Below, in pieces: positions 42,981 to 52,276 of a DNA stretch of 64,000 bases. This stretch comes from Bordetella genomosp. 7 (lineage in GTDB: Bacteria > Pseudomonadota > Gammaproteobacteria > Burkholderiales > Burkholderiaceae_B). A model generated the notes under the pieces. The model saw only the letters and a list, made by a program, of their open reading frames with translations. It was not told the DNA's origin and did not search any database. Made by a program: the position numbers and the translations under genes. The stretch is taken from assembly GCF_002261265.1 (NCBI RefSeq), contig NZ_NEVK01000006.1, positions 620,001-684,000 of the forward strand, read 5' to 3'. Every line of letters starts with the position of its first letter. Position 1 is the first letter of the stretch.

Positions 42981-43316
42981 ATGAAGACCCTCGTATCCGC
43001 CGTAATGCTGTCGATGACCATGATGGGCGCCGCCTACGCCGCCGAACCTTCGGGAGAGCTCGACTATCCGCCCGTGCAACAGAACATTGGCGATGTGACG
43101 CGCGCCCAGGTGCTGGCTGAACTGGCCGCCGCCAAGGCTGCCGGCCAGGTTGTTTTCGGCGAAACCGAGCAACCCGTCGCCGTGCAAGGCTCGGATGCCG
43201 TTCCCAGCCGCGCCGAAGTGCGCGCCGAAGCGCAGGCCGCCCAAGACCGTGGCGATGCGTTCGGTGAACTCGATTACCAGGCCAGCTACAACCCGACCGC
43301 CGTGTCGAACGGTTAA
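42981..43316 (+). CDS. DUF4148 small secreted protein, copy 3 (divergent)
   Basis: The 111-residue product keeps the signal peptide (cleavage about residue 20), the EPSGELDYPP start of the mature part and TRAQVLAELAAAKAAG. It has its own C-terminal half with SRAEVRAEAQAAQDRGDAFG. Its promoter region is nearly identical to that of copy 2, while the coding sequence is older and diverged. The ATG at 42981 is chosen over 42975 for ribosome-binding spacing. Confidence 0.88.
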   Translation: MKTLVSAVMLSMTMMGAAYAAEPSGELDYPPVQQNIGDVTRAQVLAELAAAKAAGQVVFGETEQPVAVQGSDAVPSRAEVRAEAQAAQDRGDAFGELDYQASYNPTAVSNG

Positions 43317-43432
43317 GGACCGCACCATGTGGTGCGACGCGGCGCCGCCCTGCCCCCCCGGCACGGCGGCCCGCCCCTGGACCACGCACACTCCGGGCCC
43401 TTCTACTCGTCTACTTACTTGGTGTCCCGATC

Positions 43433-44005
43433 ATGAAGACCGAAACGACCCGCACACAGATCTTGCAACTTGCCGAGCGCCTGATTCAGGAACGCGGCTG
43501 TAACGGCTTCAGCTACCGCGACCTGGCCGCGATAGTCGGCATCAAGACGTCCAGCATCCATTATTACTTTCCGCAGAAAGAAGACTTGTTGTTGGCTGTC
43601 GTGCAGCAGTATCGCGCGCGCTGGCAGGCTGCGATGGCGGCCATCGACCCGGCGTTGAGCGCCGAGGCGAAGTTGCGCGCCTATGTCGATACGCACCGAC
43701 GCGCCTTCTGCGGCACCGAACGCATCTGCCTGGGCGCGGCCCTGGCGGCCGAACTCGCGTCATTGCCTGCCGCCGTCAGGCAGGCCGTGCAGGATTTTTA
43801 CCGGGCCAATGAAGATTGGCTGGCCGGCGTGCTGGAACAGGGTTCGCGCGAAGGCAGCCTGCGCGTGCCGGGCGACCTGCGCACGGCCGCGCGCGCCACC
43901 TATGCTGCCCTGCAGGGCAGCCTGGTCACGGCGCGGCTGTTCCAGAGCAGCGAACGCATTGAAGAGTCGTTGCCCACGACGCTCAGCCTGCGCGAGTCAG
44001 CGTAA
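43433..44005 (+). CDS. TetR-family regulator 2
   Basis: The 190-residue product has the helix-turn-helix NGFSYRDLAAIVGIKTSSIH and YYFPQKEDLLLAV (about residues 25-55). The C-terminal domain has a Cys in AFCGTERICLGAALAAEL, similar to the next TetR (GPTDQVCLCGMLAADF). It resembles small redox- or electrophile-sensing TetR proteins of the NemR type; this is a resemblance only. It follows DUF4148 gene 3 after 116 bases with no clear dyad in the gap. Confidence 0.9.
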   Translation: MKTETTRTQILQLAERLIQERGCNGFSYRDLAAIVGIKTSSIHYYFPQKEDLLLAVVQQYRARWQAAMAAIDPALSAEAKLRAYVDTHRRAFCGTERICLGAALAAELASLPAAVRQAVQDFYRANEDWLAGVLEQGSREGSLRVPGDLRTAARATYAALQGSLVTARLFQSSERIEESLPTTLSLRESA

Positions 44006-44080
44006 ATGAAAGGGCGGCCGGCGGCCGTTGCGATGACCAGATGTGCGCAACCCGCCGGCACAGCGAGCGGCGGCCCGGCG

Positions 44081-44656
44081 TCAGGCCGGGCTGGCCACGC
44101 CGCAGCGCCCTTGCACGGATGTCAGCACATCGCGCAGCCGCGCCGGGTTCTGGAACAGGCGCGACCCCATCAACGCCCCCTGGAAGGCGGCAAACAGGCA
44201 ACGGCCCGCGGCTTCGGCATCGCCGGCCCATTTGATGGTGCCATCGCGCTGCCCATCGGCCACGACGCGCGCCAGCCAGGTTTCGTTCAGGCAGAAAAAG
44301 CCTTGCAGGGACCGGCGCGCGCGTTCGGACAGCGACGCGAAATCGGCGGCCAGCATGCCGCACAGGCAAACCTGATCGGTGGGGCCGCCTTCGAACAGCG
44401 CTGCGTAACGCTCGAGCCGTTCGGCGGCGGGCAGGCTGGTGTCGATGCCATGGACCAGGCCGGACACATGGGACGTGTAGCTGTCGATCGCTTCGATCAG
44501 CAGGTCGTCTTTACAGGGAAAGTAATAGTGAATGCTGGCCGTCTTCACACCCACGTGCTCGGCCAGATCGCGATAGCTAAAGCCGTTGTAGCCACGCTGG
44601 CGAATCAGGGCCTGGGCGTGGCATACAAGTTGTTCACGGGTGGTAGAGGCATTCAT
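44081..44656 (-). CDS. TetR-family regulator 3
   Basis: The 191-residue product is paralogous to regulator 2: NGFSYRDLAEHVGVKTASIH, YYFPCKDDLLIEA and the cysteine-bearing VCLCGMLAADFASLSERAR. It is convergent with regulator 2 and has the dyad TACCTA-CTAG-TAGATC just upstream, so it probably controls itself and perhaps the divergent HD gene. The ATG at 44656 gives the same length as regulator 2. Confidence 0.9.
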   Translation of the reverse strand: MNASTTREQLVCHAQALIRQRGYNGFSYRDLAEHVGVKTASIHYYFPCKDDLLIEAIDSYTSHVSGLVHGIDTSLPAAERLERYAALFEGGPTDQVCLCGMLAADFASLSERARRSLQGFFCLNETWLARVVADGQRDGTIKWAGDAEAAGRCLFAAFQGALMGSRLFQNPARLRDVLTSVQGRCGVASPA

Positions 44657-44666
44657 GCGCGTATTG

Positions 44667-44682
44667 TTACCTACTAGTAGAT
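44667..44682. promoter_or_regulatory. TetR-type dyad, box 5
   Basis: TACCTA-CTAG-TAGAT lies 11 bases upstream of the regulator 3 start and contains the palindrome CTACTAGTAG. It has the same four-base spacer as boxes 1-4. Confidence 0.6.
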
Positions 44683-44797
44683 CGGGGGTCAACCCGGAAA
44701 GTCCCCGAGAGCGAGGGCGCGTATAGCGTCGTATCCTGCTGCACTGCGCTAAGCTTGTGCCACCTAACCCGGCCCCGATTTGCGAACATTCGCCGCC

Positions 44798-45454
44798 ATG
44801 CTCCTGCCCGATGTCTGGACTTCCCGCCTGATTGCCATCGCCGCCGCGCAAGCCCAGGACGACGGGGCGCACGACCTGAACCACCTGCACCGCGTGTGGC
44901 ACCTTGCCCGGCAACTGCTGGCCAGCCACACCGACGCCGACGCACTGGTCGTGCAGGCTGCCTGCTATTTGCACGACCTGGTCAATCTGCCCAAGAACCA
45001 CCCCGAACGCGCACAGGCATCGCGCATGGCCGCACGCCAGGCGCAAGCCCTGCTCGCGCAGGCCGGTTTTCCCGCCGACAAACTGCCGGCCGTGGCCCAC
45101 GCCATCGAGGCGCACAGCTTTTCGGCGGGCATCGCGCCCCAGACGGTGGAAGCCCGGATTGTGCAGGACGCCGACAGGCTGGACGCCCTGGGCGCGGTCG
45201 GGCTGGCGCGGCTGTTCTATACGGCCGGGCGCATGGGCTCGGCGTTTGCGCATCCCTCGGATCCACGCGCAGTATCCCGGCCCCTGGATGACCGCGCCTA
45301 TGCGCTGGACCACATCGAAGCCAAGCTCGCCACGCTGCCGGCAACCATGCATACCGGGGCCGCCCGGCAGCTGGCAGATGAACGCCTGAACTGGCTGCGG
45401 GCGTTTCGCGACACGTTCATCGACGAATGGAGCGCGGGCGCCCCCGGCCGCTAG
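44798..45454 (+). CDS. HD-domain phosphohydrolase (YedJ-like)
   Basis: The 218-residue product has the HD-superfamily metal residues in order: a first His in HDLNHLHRVWHLA, the YLHDL doublet in ACYLHDLVNLPKNHPER, a further AHAIEAHSFSAGI segment, and the VQDADRLDALGAVG Asp. The RVWHLAR start is typical of YedJ/YpgQ-type nucleotide or phosphate-ester hydrolases. The substrate is unknown. The ATG at 44798 is preferred to an upstream TTG. Confidence 0.88.
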   Translation: MLLPDVWTSRLIAIAAAQAQDDGAHDLNHLHRVWHLARQLLASHTDADALVVQAACYLHDLVNLPKNHPERAQASRMAARQAQALLAQAGFPADKLPAVAHAIEAHSFSAGIAPQTVEARIVQDADRLDALGAVGLARLFYTAGRMGSAFAHPSDPRAVSRPLDDRAYALDHIEAKLATLPATMHTGAARQLADERLNWLRAFRDTFIDEWSAGAPGR

Positions 45455-45486
45455 TTTTTTGCCCCTTCATGTCTACGGAATCGAGT

Positions 45487-46554
45487 ATGCCCAGTCTTTT
45501 GTTTACACCCCTGCAATTGCGCAGCGTGACGTTCAAGAACCGGATCGGTGTGGCTCCGATGTGCCAGTATTCCTGTCAGGACGGCCTGGCCAGCCATTGG
45601 CATCTGGTGCACCTGGGCAGCCGCGCCGTGGGCGGCGCCGGCATGGTCATGGTCGAGGCATCGGCGGTTTCGGCCGCCGGCCGTATCAGCCCGGCAGACC
45701 TGGGCATCTGGAGCGATGCGCACGCCGCCGCGCTCGCGCCGATTGCGCAGTTCATCGCCGAACAGGGCGCCGTGCCCGCCATACAGCTTGCGCATGCCGG
45801 CCGCAAGGGCTCTACCCAGATCCCTTGGGAGGGCCGCGCCATGGTGCCGCCCGAAGAAGGCGGCTGGCAAGTGGGCGCGCCCAGCGCGCAGCCCTTCAAC
45901 GATGAATACCCCACGCCGGCCGAAATGACCGAGGCCGACATCAGGCAGCTGGTGGACGACTTTGCGGCGGCCGCGCGCCGCAGCCGCGAAATCGGCATGC
46001 AGGTGGTCGAGCTGCACATGGGCCATGGCTACCTGTTGCACCAGTTCCTGTCGCCGCTGAGCAACCAGCGCAACGACGCCTACGGCGGATCGTTCGAAGG
46101 CCGTGTGCGCGCGCCGCTGGAAGTGGCGGCCGCCGTGCGTGAAGCCTGGCCCGGCGACCTGCCGCTGTTTGTGCGTATTTCGGCCACCGATTGGGTCGAG
46201 GGCGGATGGGACGTGGCGCAGTCTGTCGAACTCGCACGGCGCATGAAGGCGCTGGGCGTGGACCTTGTGGATTGCTCCAGCGGGCATATTGTGCCCGGCT
46301 CGCAAGGCCAGCCCGCGCCCGGCTACCAGGTGCCATTGGCCGAGCAGATACGCCGCGAGGCGCAGGTTGCCACCGCCGCCGTGGGCTTGATCACCCGGGC
46401 GCGCCAGGCCGAGGACATTCTGCAGCGCGGCCAGGCCGACATGGTGCTGCTGGCCCGCGAGTTGTTGCGCGACCCTTATTGGCCGTTGCGCGCCGCGGCC
46501 GAACTCGAAGAGCCGCCGCAGTGGCCGGTGCAGTATCTGCGAGCCGTCAGCTAG
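45487..46554 (+). CDS. NADH:flavin oxidoreductase, old yellow enzyme class (YqjM-like)
   Basis: The 355-residue product is an FMN-dependent barrel enzyme: LFTPLQLRSVTFKNRI at the start, APMCQYSC with the redox-tuning Cys of the YqjM class, QLAHAGRKGS, and the active-site pair in ELHMGHGYLLHQFLSPLSN. These enzymes reduce activated alkenes and nitro groups with NAD(P)H. The ATG at 45487 matches the N-terminus of relatives; 45469 would add six residues. It is convergent with the NarK-like gene and shares its terminator. Confidence 0.93.
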   Translation: MPSLLFTPLQLRSVTFKNRIGVAPMCQYSCQDGLASHWHLVHLGSRAVGGAGMVMVEASAVSAAGRISPADLGIWSDAHAAALAPIAQFIAEQGAVPAIQLAHAGRKGSTQIPWEGRAMVPPEEGGWQVGAPSAQPFNDEYPTPAEMTEADIRQLVDDFAAAARRSREIGMQVVELHMGHGYLLHQFLSPLSNQRNDAYGGSFEGRVRAPLEVAAAVREAWPGDLPLFVRISATDWVEGGWDVAQSVELARRMKALGVDLVDCSSGHIVPGSQGQPAPGYQVPLAEQIRREAQVATAAVGLITRARQAEDILQRGQADMVLLARELLRDPYWPLRAAAELEEPPQWPVQYLRAVS

Positions 46555-46567
46555 CCGCCGGGGCCGG

Positions 46568-46602
46568 CCTCGCGATAGCGCCGGGCGCGTGCTATCGCGA
46601 GG
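46568..46602. terminator. Convergent terminator hairpin
   Basis: A perfect 12-bp stem (CCTCGCGATAGC and its complement) with an 11-base loop lies between the OYE gene and the NarK-like gene and includes the latter's stop codon. Confidence 0.75.
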
Positions 46603-47833
46603 GTGTCACTTCGCCCGAGAGCTGCACGCGCTTCACCTCGGAAAAATACATCACGATCAGCGACACCCACACCACGCCGTATAGCAGCATGAAGCAGCTG
46701 GACCGGATCTGCAGCAGGTCGGCAATGGCGCCGAACATCAGCGGCAGCAAGAATCCGCCCAGCCCGCCCGCCAGGCCCACGATGCCCGTGACCACACCCA
46801 TGTTCTCGGGGAAATCATCTGCCACGTACTTGAAGGTGGACGCCATGCCGAACGCGAACACGGCGCCGAGCAGGAACAGCAGCAAGGTGAACAGCCAGAC
46901 CGGCAGATAGATGTGGAAGTCCGCCGAGCCGCCAAGCGTCTGTACCGTGAGCGTAGTGTCGGGATACGACAGGATGAACAGGCACACCCAGGCCACCCAC
47001 AGACACCACCATGTCATTTTGTGTGCGCCGAACCGGTCGGCCAGGCTGCCGCCGACGGCGCGCAGCACGGCGCCGGGAAGTGAAAACCCCGCCGCCAGCG
47101 CCGACGCAGCCACCAGGCTCAGTCCGTATTCGGCCTGGAAATACTGCGGAATCCACAGCGACAACGCGGTGAAGCCGCCGAAGGTGATCGAATAGTATTG
47201 GCAGTAGCGCCACACGCGGGGGTTCTTCAGGACCTTGAACTGGTCCGCCAGCCGCCCGCCCGATTTGCCGGCGCCCGGGTCGGGCGCGGCCACCAGCCAG
47301 AACATCAGCGCGGTTGCCAGCAGGGCAACTGCATAGATCTTGGGCACCGCGCGCCAACCGAAGGTTTCGAGCAGCACCGGCGTGATGAACAGGTTGACTG
47401 CGGCGCCCACCGTGCCCGCGCCGAAAAACCCCATGGCAAAGCCCTTGCGCTCGGCCGAAAAGAAGCGAGCCACGTACGGAGTGCCCACCGCGAAGGATGC
47501 GCCCACCAACCCCAGGAACAGCCCGATCAGCAAGAATTGCCACAGCGCCTGCGCGTAGCTGACCAGGTACACCGGCACGGCGCACACCACCAGCAGAATC
47601 GTCATGACCACGCGGCCGCCATAGCGGTCGGTCCATAGGCCCAGCGGCAGCCGGAACACTGCGCCGGTAAGCACGGGGGTCGAGGTGAGCAGGCCGAATT
47701 GCAGCGCATTCAGGCCCAGTTCTTCGCGGATGCGTATTCCCAGCACGCCGAACATCATCCACACCACAAAACACACCATGAAAGCGAAGGTACTGCTGTA
47801 CAGCACCGCGTACGCCCTGGGGTGGTTGTTCAT
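46592..47833 (-). CDS. NarK/NNP-type MFS transporter
   Basis: The 413-residue product has about 12 membrane segments and the nitrate/nitrite porter pattern: GLLTSTPVLTGAVFRLPLG in helix 2, RKGFAMGFFGAGTVGAAVN in helix 5 and GIVGLAGGLGGFLLPLMFG in helix 11. Members carry nitrate in or nitrite out. No nitrate reductase gene is nearby, although Moco genes lie about 40 kb away. GGAGAACGC precedes the ATG at 47833. The 185-base gap to 48019 shows no other gene. Confidence 0.9.
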   Translation of the reverse strand: MNNHPRAYAVLYSSTFAFMVCFVVWMMFGVLGIRIREELGLNALQFGLLTSTPVLTGAVFRLPLGLWTDRYGGRVVMTILLVVCAVPVYLVSYAQALWQFLLIGLFLGLVGASFAVGTPYVARFFSAERKGFAMGFFGAGTVGAAVNLFITPVLLETFGWRAVPKIYAVALLATALMFWLVAAPDPGAGKSGGRLADQFKVLKNPRVWRYCQYYSITFGGFTALSLWIPQYFQAEYGLSLVAASALAAGFSLPGAVLRAVGGSLADRFGAHKMTWWCLWVAWVCLFILSYPDTTLTVQTLGGSADFHIYLPVWLFTLLLFLLGAVFAFGMASTFKYVADDFPENMGVVTGIVGLAGGLGGFLLPLMFGAIADLLQIRSSCFMLLYGVVWVSLIVMYFSEVKRVQLSGEVTPSR

Positions 47834-48018
47834 TGCGTTCTCCGATGTATGCGTGCGTGGCCCGGATGGCAAGGAACTGCAGTGGCACCAACCGTACCGC
47901 GTAATTACGCAGACCGTCAACGCCGCCGGGCTTACCCAGGAAGGCGGGATGGACAAGCTTTGCCCCGCGATCGCGTTCGAGTACTTTAGCTGCCAGGGTC
48001 AACTTCTTCGGGGCTGCC

Positions 48019-49119
48019 ATGTCCGCACCACACAGCGATACCACGTCTTGCCTGCCGGAGCGCCTGGGGCTTGCCGTTCCCGTCATCCAGGCGCCCATGG
48101 CCGGCACCAGCACGCCCGCGCTGGCCGCCGCCGTGTCCAATGCCGGCGGCCTGGGCTCGCTGGGGCTCGGGTCCAGTTCGGCAGAGGTGGCGCGCGACAT
48201 GATCGCGCAGACGCGCGCGCTGACCGACCGGCCCTTCGGCGTGAATGTGTTCTGCCACCGGCCCGACGCGCCCGATGCGGCGCGCCAGGCCCGCTGGCTG
48301 GAATACCTGGCGCCCGCCTTCGGCGAGTTCGGCGCGCGGCCGCCCGCCGCCCTGCGCGAGATCTACACCAGTTTCCTGGCCGACGATGCCATGTTCGAGA
48401 TGTTGCTGGCCGAAAGGCCCGCAGTCGTGAGTTTCCATTTCGGGCTGCCCGACGAACGGCGCATCGCAGCCTTGCGTGACGCGGGCATCTACCTTATGGC
48501 CACCGCCACCAGCCCGGACGAAGCGGCGCGCATCGCGCACGCCGGCCTCGATGCCATCGTGGCACAAGGCGTGGAAGCAGGCGGCCATCGTGGCATCTTC
48601 GAGCCGGAAGGGCCCGATGAACAATTGGGCACGCTCGCGCTGGTGCGGTTGCTCGCCACGCGCTTCAGGCTGCCTGTCGTGGCGGCGGGCGGCATCATGG
48701 ACGGCGCGGGCATCGCGGCCGTGCTGGCGCTGGGCGCTCAGGCGGCGCAGTTGGGTACCGCCTTCGTGTCGTGTCCCGAGTCGGCCGCCGATTCCGCGTA
48801 CCGTCAGGCCTTGCTCAATGGCACGGTAACCACGGTGTCCACCCGCGCCATTTCTGGACGGCCGGCGCGCGGCATTGTCAACCGACTGACGGCGCTGGGT
48901 TCGGCGCCAGAGTGCCCGCCCACGCCAGGCTATCCCCACACGTACGACGCAGGCAAGGCGCTGCATGCCGCCGCCAAGGCGCAGGGGTCGGCCGACTTCG
49001 CGGCGCAATGGGCCGGCCAGGCCGCCGCGCTGTCGCGGGGGCTGCCCGCCGAGGCGCTGGTGCGCCAGCTGCGCCAGGAACTCGCCGACACGGCAAGCCG
49101 GCTGGCCGCCTGGCGATAG
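48019..49119 (+). CDS. Nitronate monooxygenase (2-nitropropane dioxygenase family)
   Basis: The 366-residue product has the FMN-barrel family motifs: [20 protein letters not shown] near the N-terminus, a glycine-rich [12 protein letters not shown] segment with the catalytic His, and [20 protein letters not shown]. Such enzymes oxidise propionate-3-nitronate and other nitronates. The start follows no strong ribosome-binding site but matches relatives. It lies 93 bases before the bd oxidase operon. Confidence 0.92.
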   Translation: MSAPHSDTTSCLPERLGLAVPVIQAPMAGTSTPALAAAVSNAGGLGSLGLGSSSAEVARDMIAQTRALTDRPFGVNVFCHRPDAPDAARQARWLEYLAPAFGEFGARPPAALREIYTSFLADDAMFEMLLAERPAVVSFHFGLPDERRIAALRDAGIYLMATATSPDEAARIAHAGLDAIVAQGVEAGGHRGIFEPEGPDEQLGTLALVRLLATRFRLPVVAAGGIMDGAGIAAVLALGAQAAQLGTAFVSCPESAADSAYRQALLNGTVTTVSTRAISGRPARGIVNRLTALGSAPECPPTPGYPHTYDAGKALHAAAKAQGSADFAAQWAGQAAALSRGLPAEALVRQLRQELADTASRLAAWR

Positions 49120-49212
49120 CAGGCCGCGGCGCCGCGAGGGTACGGGCACTGACGGCATGCGATTTGCTGCGCGATCGCTCGCCGTCACACCACCCGCAGA
49201 CTACGGAGGCAA

Positions 49213-50619
49213 ATGGACGCGCTACTGCTGGCCCGTATTCAATTCGGCTTCACCATCTCGTTCCACATTCTGTTTCCGGCCCTGACCATCGGGCTGGCCA
49301 GCTATCTGGTGGTGCTGGAAGCCCTGTGGCTGCGCACCGGCCAATCGCGGTACCTGGAGCTTTACCAGTTCTGGCTCAAGCCGTTCGCGGTGGCGTTTGC
49401 CATGGGGGTGGTGTCGGGCATCGTGATGGCCTACCAATTTGGCACCAACTGGTCGGAGTTCTCGCGCTTTGCCGGCGCCATTACCGGGCCGCTCCTGACT
49501 TACGAAGTGTTGACCGCCTTCTTCCTCGAAGCGGGTTTCCTGGGGGTAATGCTGTTCGGCCTGAAGCGCGTCGGTCCCGGCCTGCATTTTCTGTCGACCT
49601 GCGTGGTGGCGCTGGGCACACTGGTGTCGGCCACCTGGATCCTGGCTTCCAACAGCTGGATGCATACGCCGCAGGGGCACGAGATCATCGACGGGCGGGC
49701 GGTGCCCGTGGACTGGCTGGCGGTTATCTTCAATCCGTCATTTCCGTATCGGCTTGTCCATATGGTCATCGCGGCCTACCTGGCCACGGCCCTGGTGGTG
49801 GGCGGCACGGCCGCGTGGCACCTGCTGCGCGGTCGCGACCATCCACAGATACGCACCATGCTGTCGATGGCGATGTGGATGATCCTGGCGTGCGCGCCGC
49901 TGCAAGCCGTGGTGGGCGACCTGCACGGGCTGAATACGCTGCGGCACCAGCCCGCCAAACTGGCCGCGATGGAAGGCCACTGGTCGCCCACGCCGCCCGG
50001 CACGGGCGTGCCGCTGATCCTGTTCGGCTGGCCTGACATGCAAGCGGAAACCACGCGGTACAAAGTGGAGATTCCCCGGCTGGGCAGCCTGATCCTCACG
50101 CACAGCTGGGACGGACAGATCCCGGCATTGAAATCTTTTCCTCCCGAAGACCGGCCGAATTCCACCATCGTGTTCTGGACGTTTCGCATCATGGTCGGCC
50201 TGGGGCTGCTGATGATCGCCTTGGCGGTGTGGGGCAACGCGCTGCGCCGCTCGGCGCGCATGTACCTGTCACGACCGTTCCTGCGGTTTGCGCTGGCCAT
50301 GTCGCCGGCGGGGCTGGTTGCCTTGCTGGCGGGCTGGTACACCACGGAAATCGGCCGCCAGCCATGGATCGTGTACGGGCTGCAGCGCACCGCCGACGCC
50401 GTATCGCCGCACCCCGCCGGCGAGGTGGGTTTTACGCTGGCCCTTTTTGTGGTTGTCTATCTTGCCGTGTTCGGCGCCGGCACCGCCTACGGCATGCGCC
50501 TGCTGGCAGCCGGCCCGCAACAGGCCGGCGACGACCCGGGGCCCGGCGGTGCGGGCCAGCCGCGCCAGCCGATGCGACCGCTTTCCGCCGCAACAGAGGA
50601 GCCTCGAAATGGGCGTTGA
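49213..50619 (+). CDS. cydA: Cytochrome bd-type quinol oxidase subunit I, CioA/CydA-like
   Basis: The 468-residue product has about nine membrane segments with the heme ligands expected in RIQFGFTISFHILFPALT (His near residue 19) and later His/Met in the SMAMWMILACAPLQ region. The periplasmic Q-loop after FGWPDMQAETTRYK is short, the pattern of cyanide-insensitive CioA-type oxidases. With CydB it reduces oxygen at the cost of quinol in the inner membrane. It overlaps cydB by 11 bases. Confidence 0.94.
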   Translation: MDALLLARIQFGFTISFHILFPALTIGLASYLVVLEALWLRTGQSRYLELYQFWLKPFAVAFAMGVVSGIVMAYQFGTNWSEFSRFAGAITGPLLTYEVLTAFFLEAGFLGVMLFGLKRVGPGLHFLSTCVVALGTLVSATWILASNSWMHTPQGHEIIDGRAVPVDWLAVIFNPSFPYRLVHMVIAAYLATALVVGGTAAWHLLRGRDHPQIRTMLSMAMWMILACAPLQAVVGDLHGLNTLRHQPAKLAAMEGHWSPTPPGTGVPLILFGWPDMQAETTRYKVEIPRLGSLILTHSWDGQIPALKSFPPEDRPNSTIVFWTFRIMVGLGLLMIALAVWGNALRRSARMYLSRPFLRFALAMSPAGLVALLAGWYTTEIGRQPWIVYGLQRTADAVSPHPAGEVGFTLALFVVVYLAVFGAGTAYGMRLLAAGPQQAGDDPGPGGAGQPRQPMRPLSAATEEPRNGR

Positions 50620-51616
50620 CCTGCCATTGATCTGGGCCGTCATCATTCTGTTCGGCGTCATGATGTATGTCGTGATGGACGGCTTCGACCTGGGTATCGG
50701 CATCCTGTTTCCCTTCTTCCAGGACACGGCCGACCGCGACGTGATGATGAACACCGTCGCGCCGGTATGGGACGGCAACGAGACCTGGCTGGTACTGGGC
50801 GGCGCGGGGCTGCTGGCGGCCTTTCCGCTGGCCTATGCCGTGGTGCTCAGCGCGCTGCACCTGCCGCTGATCCTGATGCTGACCGGGCTGATCTTCCGCG
50901 GCGTGGCTTTCGAATTCCGCTTCAAGGCCCGCGCGGGCCGCCTGCGACTCTGGGACAAGGCTTTTGCGGGCGGCTCGCTCACCGCCACGTTCTTCCAGGG
51001 CGTAACGCTGGGCGCGTTCCTGAACGGCCTGCCCGTAGCCGACGGCCGCTATGCCGGCAGCTCGATCAGCTGGTTGGCTCCCTTTCCGATCTTTACCGGC
51101 CTGGGCCTGATCGTGGCCTATGCCCTGCTGGGCGCCACCTGGCTCGTCATGAAAACCGAAGGGCCGCTGCAGCAGAGGCTGCGCGCCATCGCCCGGCGCC
51201 TGACTATCGCGCTGCTTGCCGTGATCGTCGCCATCAGCCTGTGGACGCCGCTAGCCCACCCTGCCATCGCCGACCGCTGGTTCAGCCTGCCCAACCTGTT
51301 CTGGTTTGCGCCCGTGCCGCTGCTGGTGCTGGGCACGACGTGGCTGCTGCTGGCCCGCCTGCGCGGCCCCGGCCACACCGCGCCCTTCCTGCTGACGCTT
51401 GCGCTGGTCTTCCTGGGCTATAGCGGCCTGGGCATCAGCCTGTGGCCTTATGTCATCCCGCCTTCGATCACCATCTGGGACGCGGCGGGTCCGCCGCAAA
51501 GCCTGGGCTTCACGCTGGTGGGAGCGCTGTTCATCATTCCCATCATCCTTACCTACACCGGCTGGTCGTACTGGGTGTTTCGCGGCAAAGTGCGCCACGG
51601 CGAGGGCTACCACTGA
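50609..51616 (+). CDS. cydB: Cytochrome bd-type quinol oxidase subunit II, CioB/CydB-like
   Basis: The 335-residue product begins MGVDLPLIWAVIILFGVMMY and has YVVMDGFDLGIGILFPF, the CydB signature, then WDGNETWLVLGGAGL. It has about eight membrane segments. GAGGAG upstream of the ATG at 50609 selects the start inside the cydA end. The ATG of the small subunit overlaps its stop codon. Confidence 0.95.
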   Translation: MGVDLPLIWAVIILFGVMMYVVMDGFDLGIGILFPFFQDTADRDVMMNTVAPVWDGNETWLVLGGAGLLAAFPLAYAVVLSALHLPLILMLTGLIFRGVAFEFRFKARAGRLRLWDKAFAGGSLTATFFQGVTLGAFLNGLPVADGRYAGSSISWLAPFPIFTGLGLIVAYALLGATWLVMKTEGPLQQRLRAIARRLTIALLAVIVAISLWTPLAHPAIADRWFSLPNLFWFAPVPLLVLGTTWLLLARLRGPGHTAPFLLTLALVFLGYSGLGISLWPYVIPPSITIWDAAGPPQSLGFTLVGALFIIPIILTYTGWSYWVFRGKVRHGEGYH

Positions 51617-51747
51617 TGGCCGGCCCCCGCCATCGCTGGGCGCGGCGGATGGGCTGGCTGCTGTTGCTGTGGGCCGCCGGCGTGGCGGCGGTGTTCCTGC
51701 TGGCGCAGGTGCTCAAGGGCGTCATGCGGTTCAGCGGCATGGGCTGA
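51616..51747 (+). CDS. DUF2474-type small subunit of the bd oxidase
   Basis: The 43-residue product has a basic N-terminus (RHRWARRMG) and a single membrane helix (WLLLLWAAGVAAVFLLAQVL). Its start codon overlaps the cydB stop (TGATG). Small one-helix proteins such as CydX or DUF2474 are known to stabilise bd oxidases, so the role is inferred from position and shape. Confidence 0.8.
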   Translation: MAGPRHRWARRMGWLLLLWAAGVAAVFLLAQVLKGVMRFSGMG

Positions 51748-51751
51748 GACG

Positions 51752-52276
51752 CTAGCGCAGCCACTTGTACATGAGCGTCGTAGCGTCATAACGCTGGCGC
51801 CGCACGTCCAGCGCAAACCCCGGAATCACGCCTGCGGGCTGGTATCCCAGCGACACGTACAAGGGCTCGGCGTTGTCGCCCGTGCGCGTGTCCAGGGTCA
51901 ACAGGCGGCGGCCCAGGATGCTGGCGCCGTCTTCCAGCGCCAGCATCAACCGGCGGGCAATGCCCCGTCTCCGAAAATCCGGGTGTACCAGCAGCTTGCG
52001 CACTTCGGCGCGGTGCGGCTGATTTGCGGGCGTGTCCCAGTCGAGCTGCACGGTGCCGGCCACCGCATCCGCGACGCGCGCCACCCAGAGCGCGCGGCCG
52101 CCCGCCTGCATGGCCGGCGCCACCTGCCGTTCCCAGAATGCCCGCGCATCGGCAGCGGTAAACGGCCACACAAAGCCAATGCTGGCTTCGTCCTGCACGC
52201 AGGCATGCAGCAAGGCATCCAGGCCATTCTGCTGTTGCCGGACTTGCCCGGGTGTCCAGCGCTCGACTGCGATCAT
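51752..52276 (-). CDS. GNAT-family N-acetyltransferase
   Basis: The 174-residue product has the GNAT fold, with the acetyl-CoA loop VHPDFRRRGIARRLML (about residues 108-123) and the C-terminal LYVSLGYQPAGV segment typical of small-molecule acetyltransferases. The start lies inside the 5' copy of a 106-bp tandem duplication. Before duplication it would have followed the XRE-cupin gene by 16 bases. The substrate is unknown. Confidence 0.87.
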   Translation of the reverse strand: MIAVERWTPGQVRQQQNGLDALLHACVQDEASIGFVWPFTAADARAFWERQVAPAMQAGGRALWVARVADAVAGTVQLDWDTPANQPHRAEVRKLLVHPDFRRRGIARRLMLALEDGASILGRRLLTLDTRTGDNAEPLYVSLGYQPAGVIPGFALDVRRQRYDATTLMYKWLR

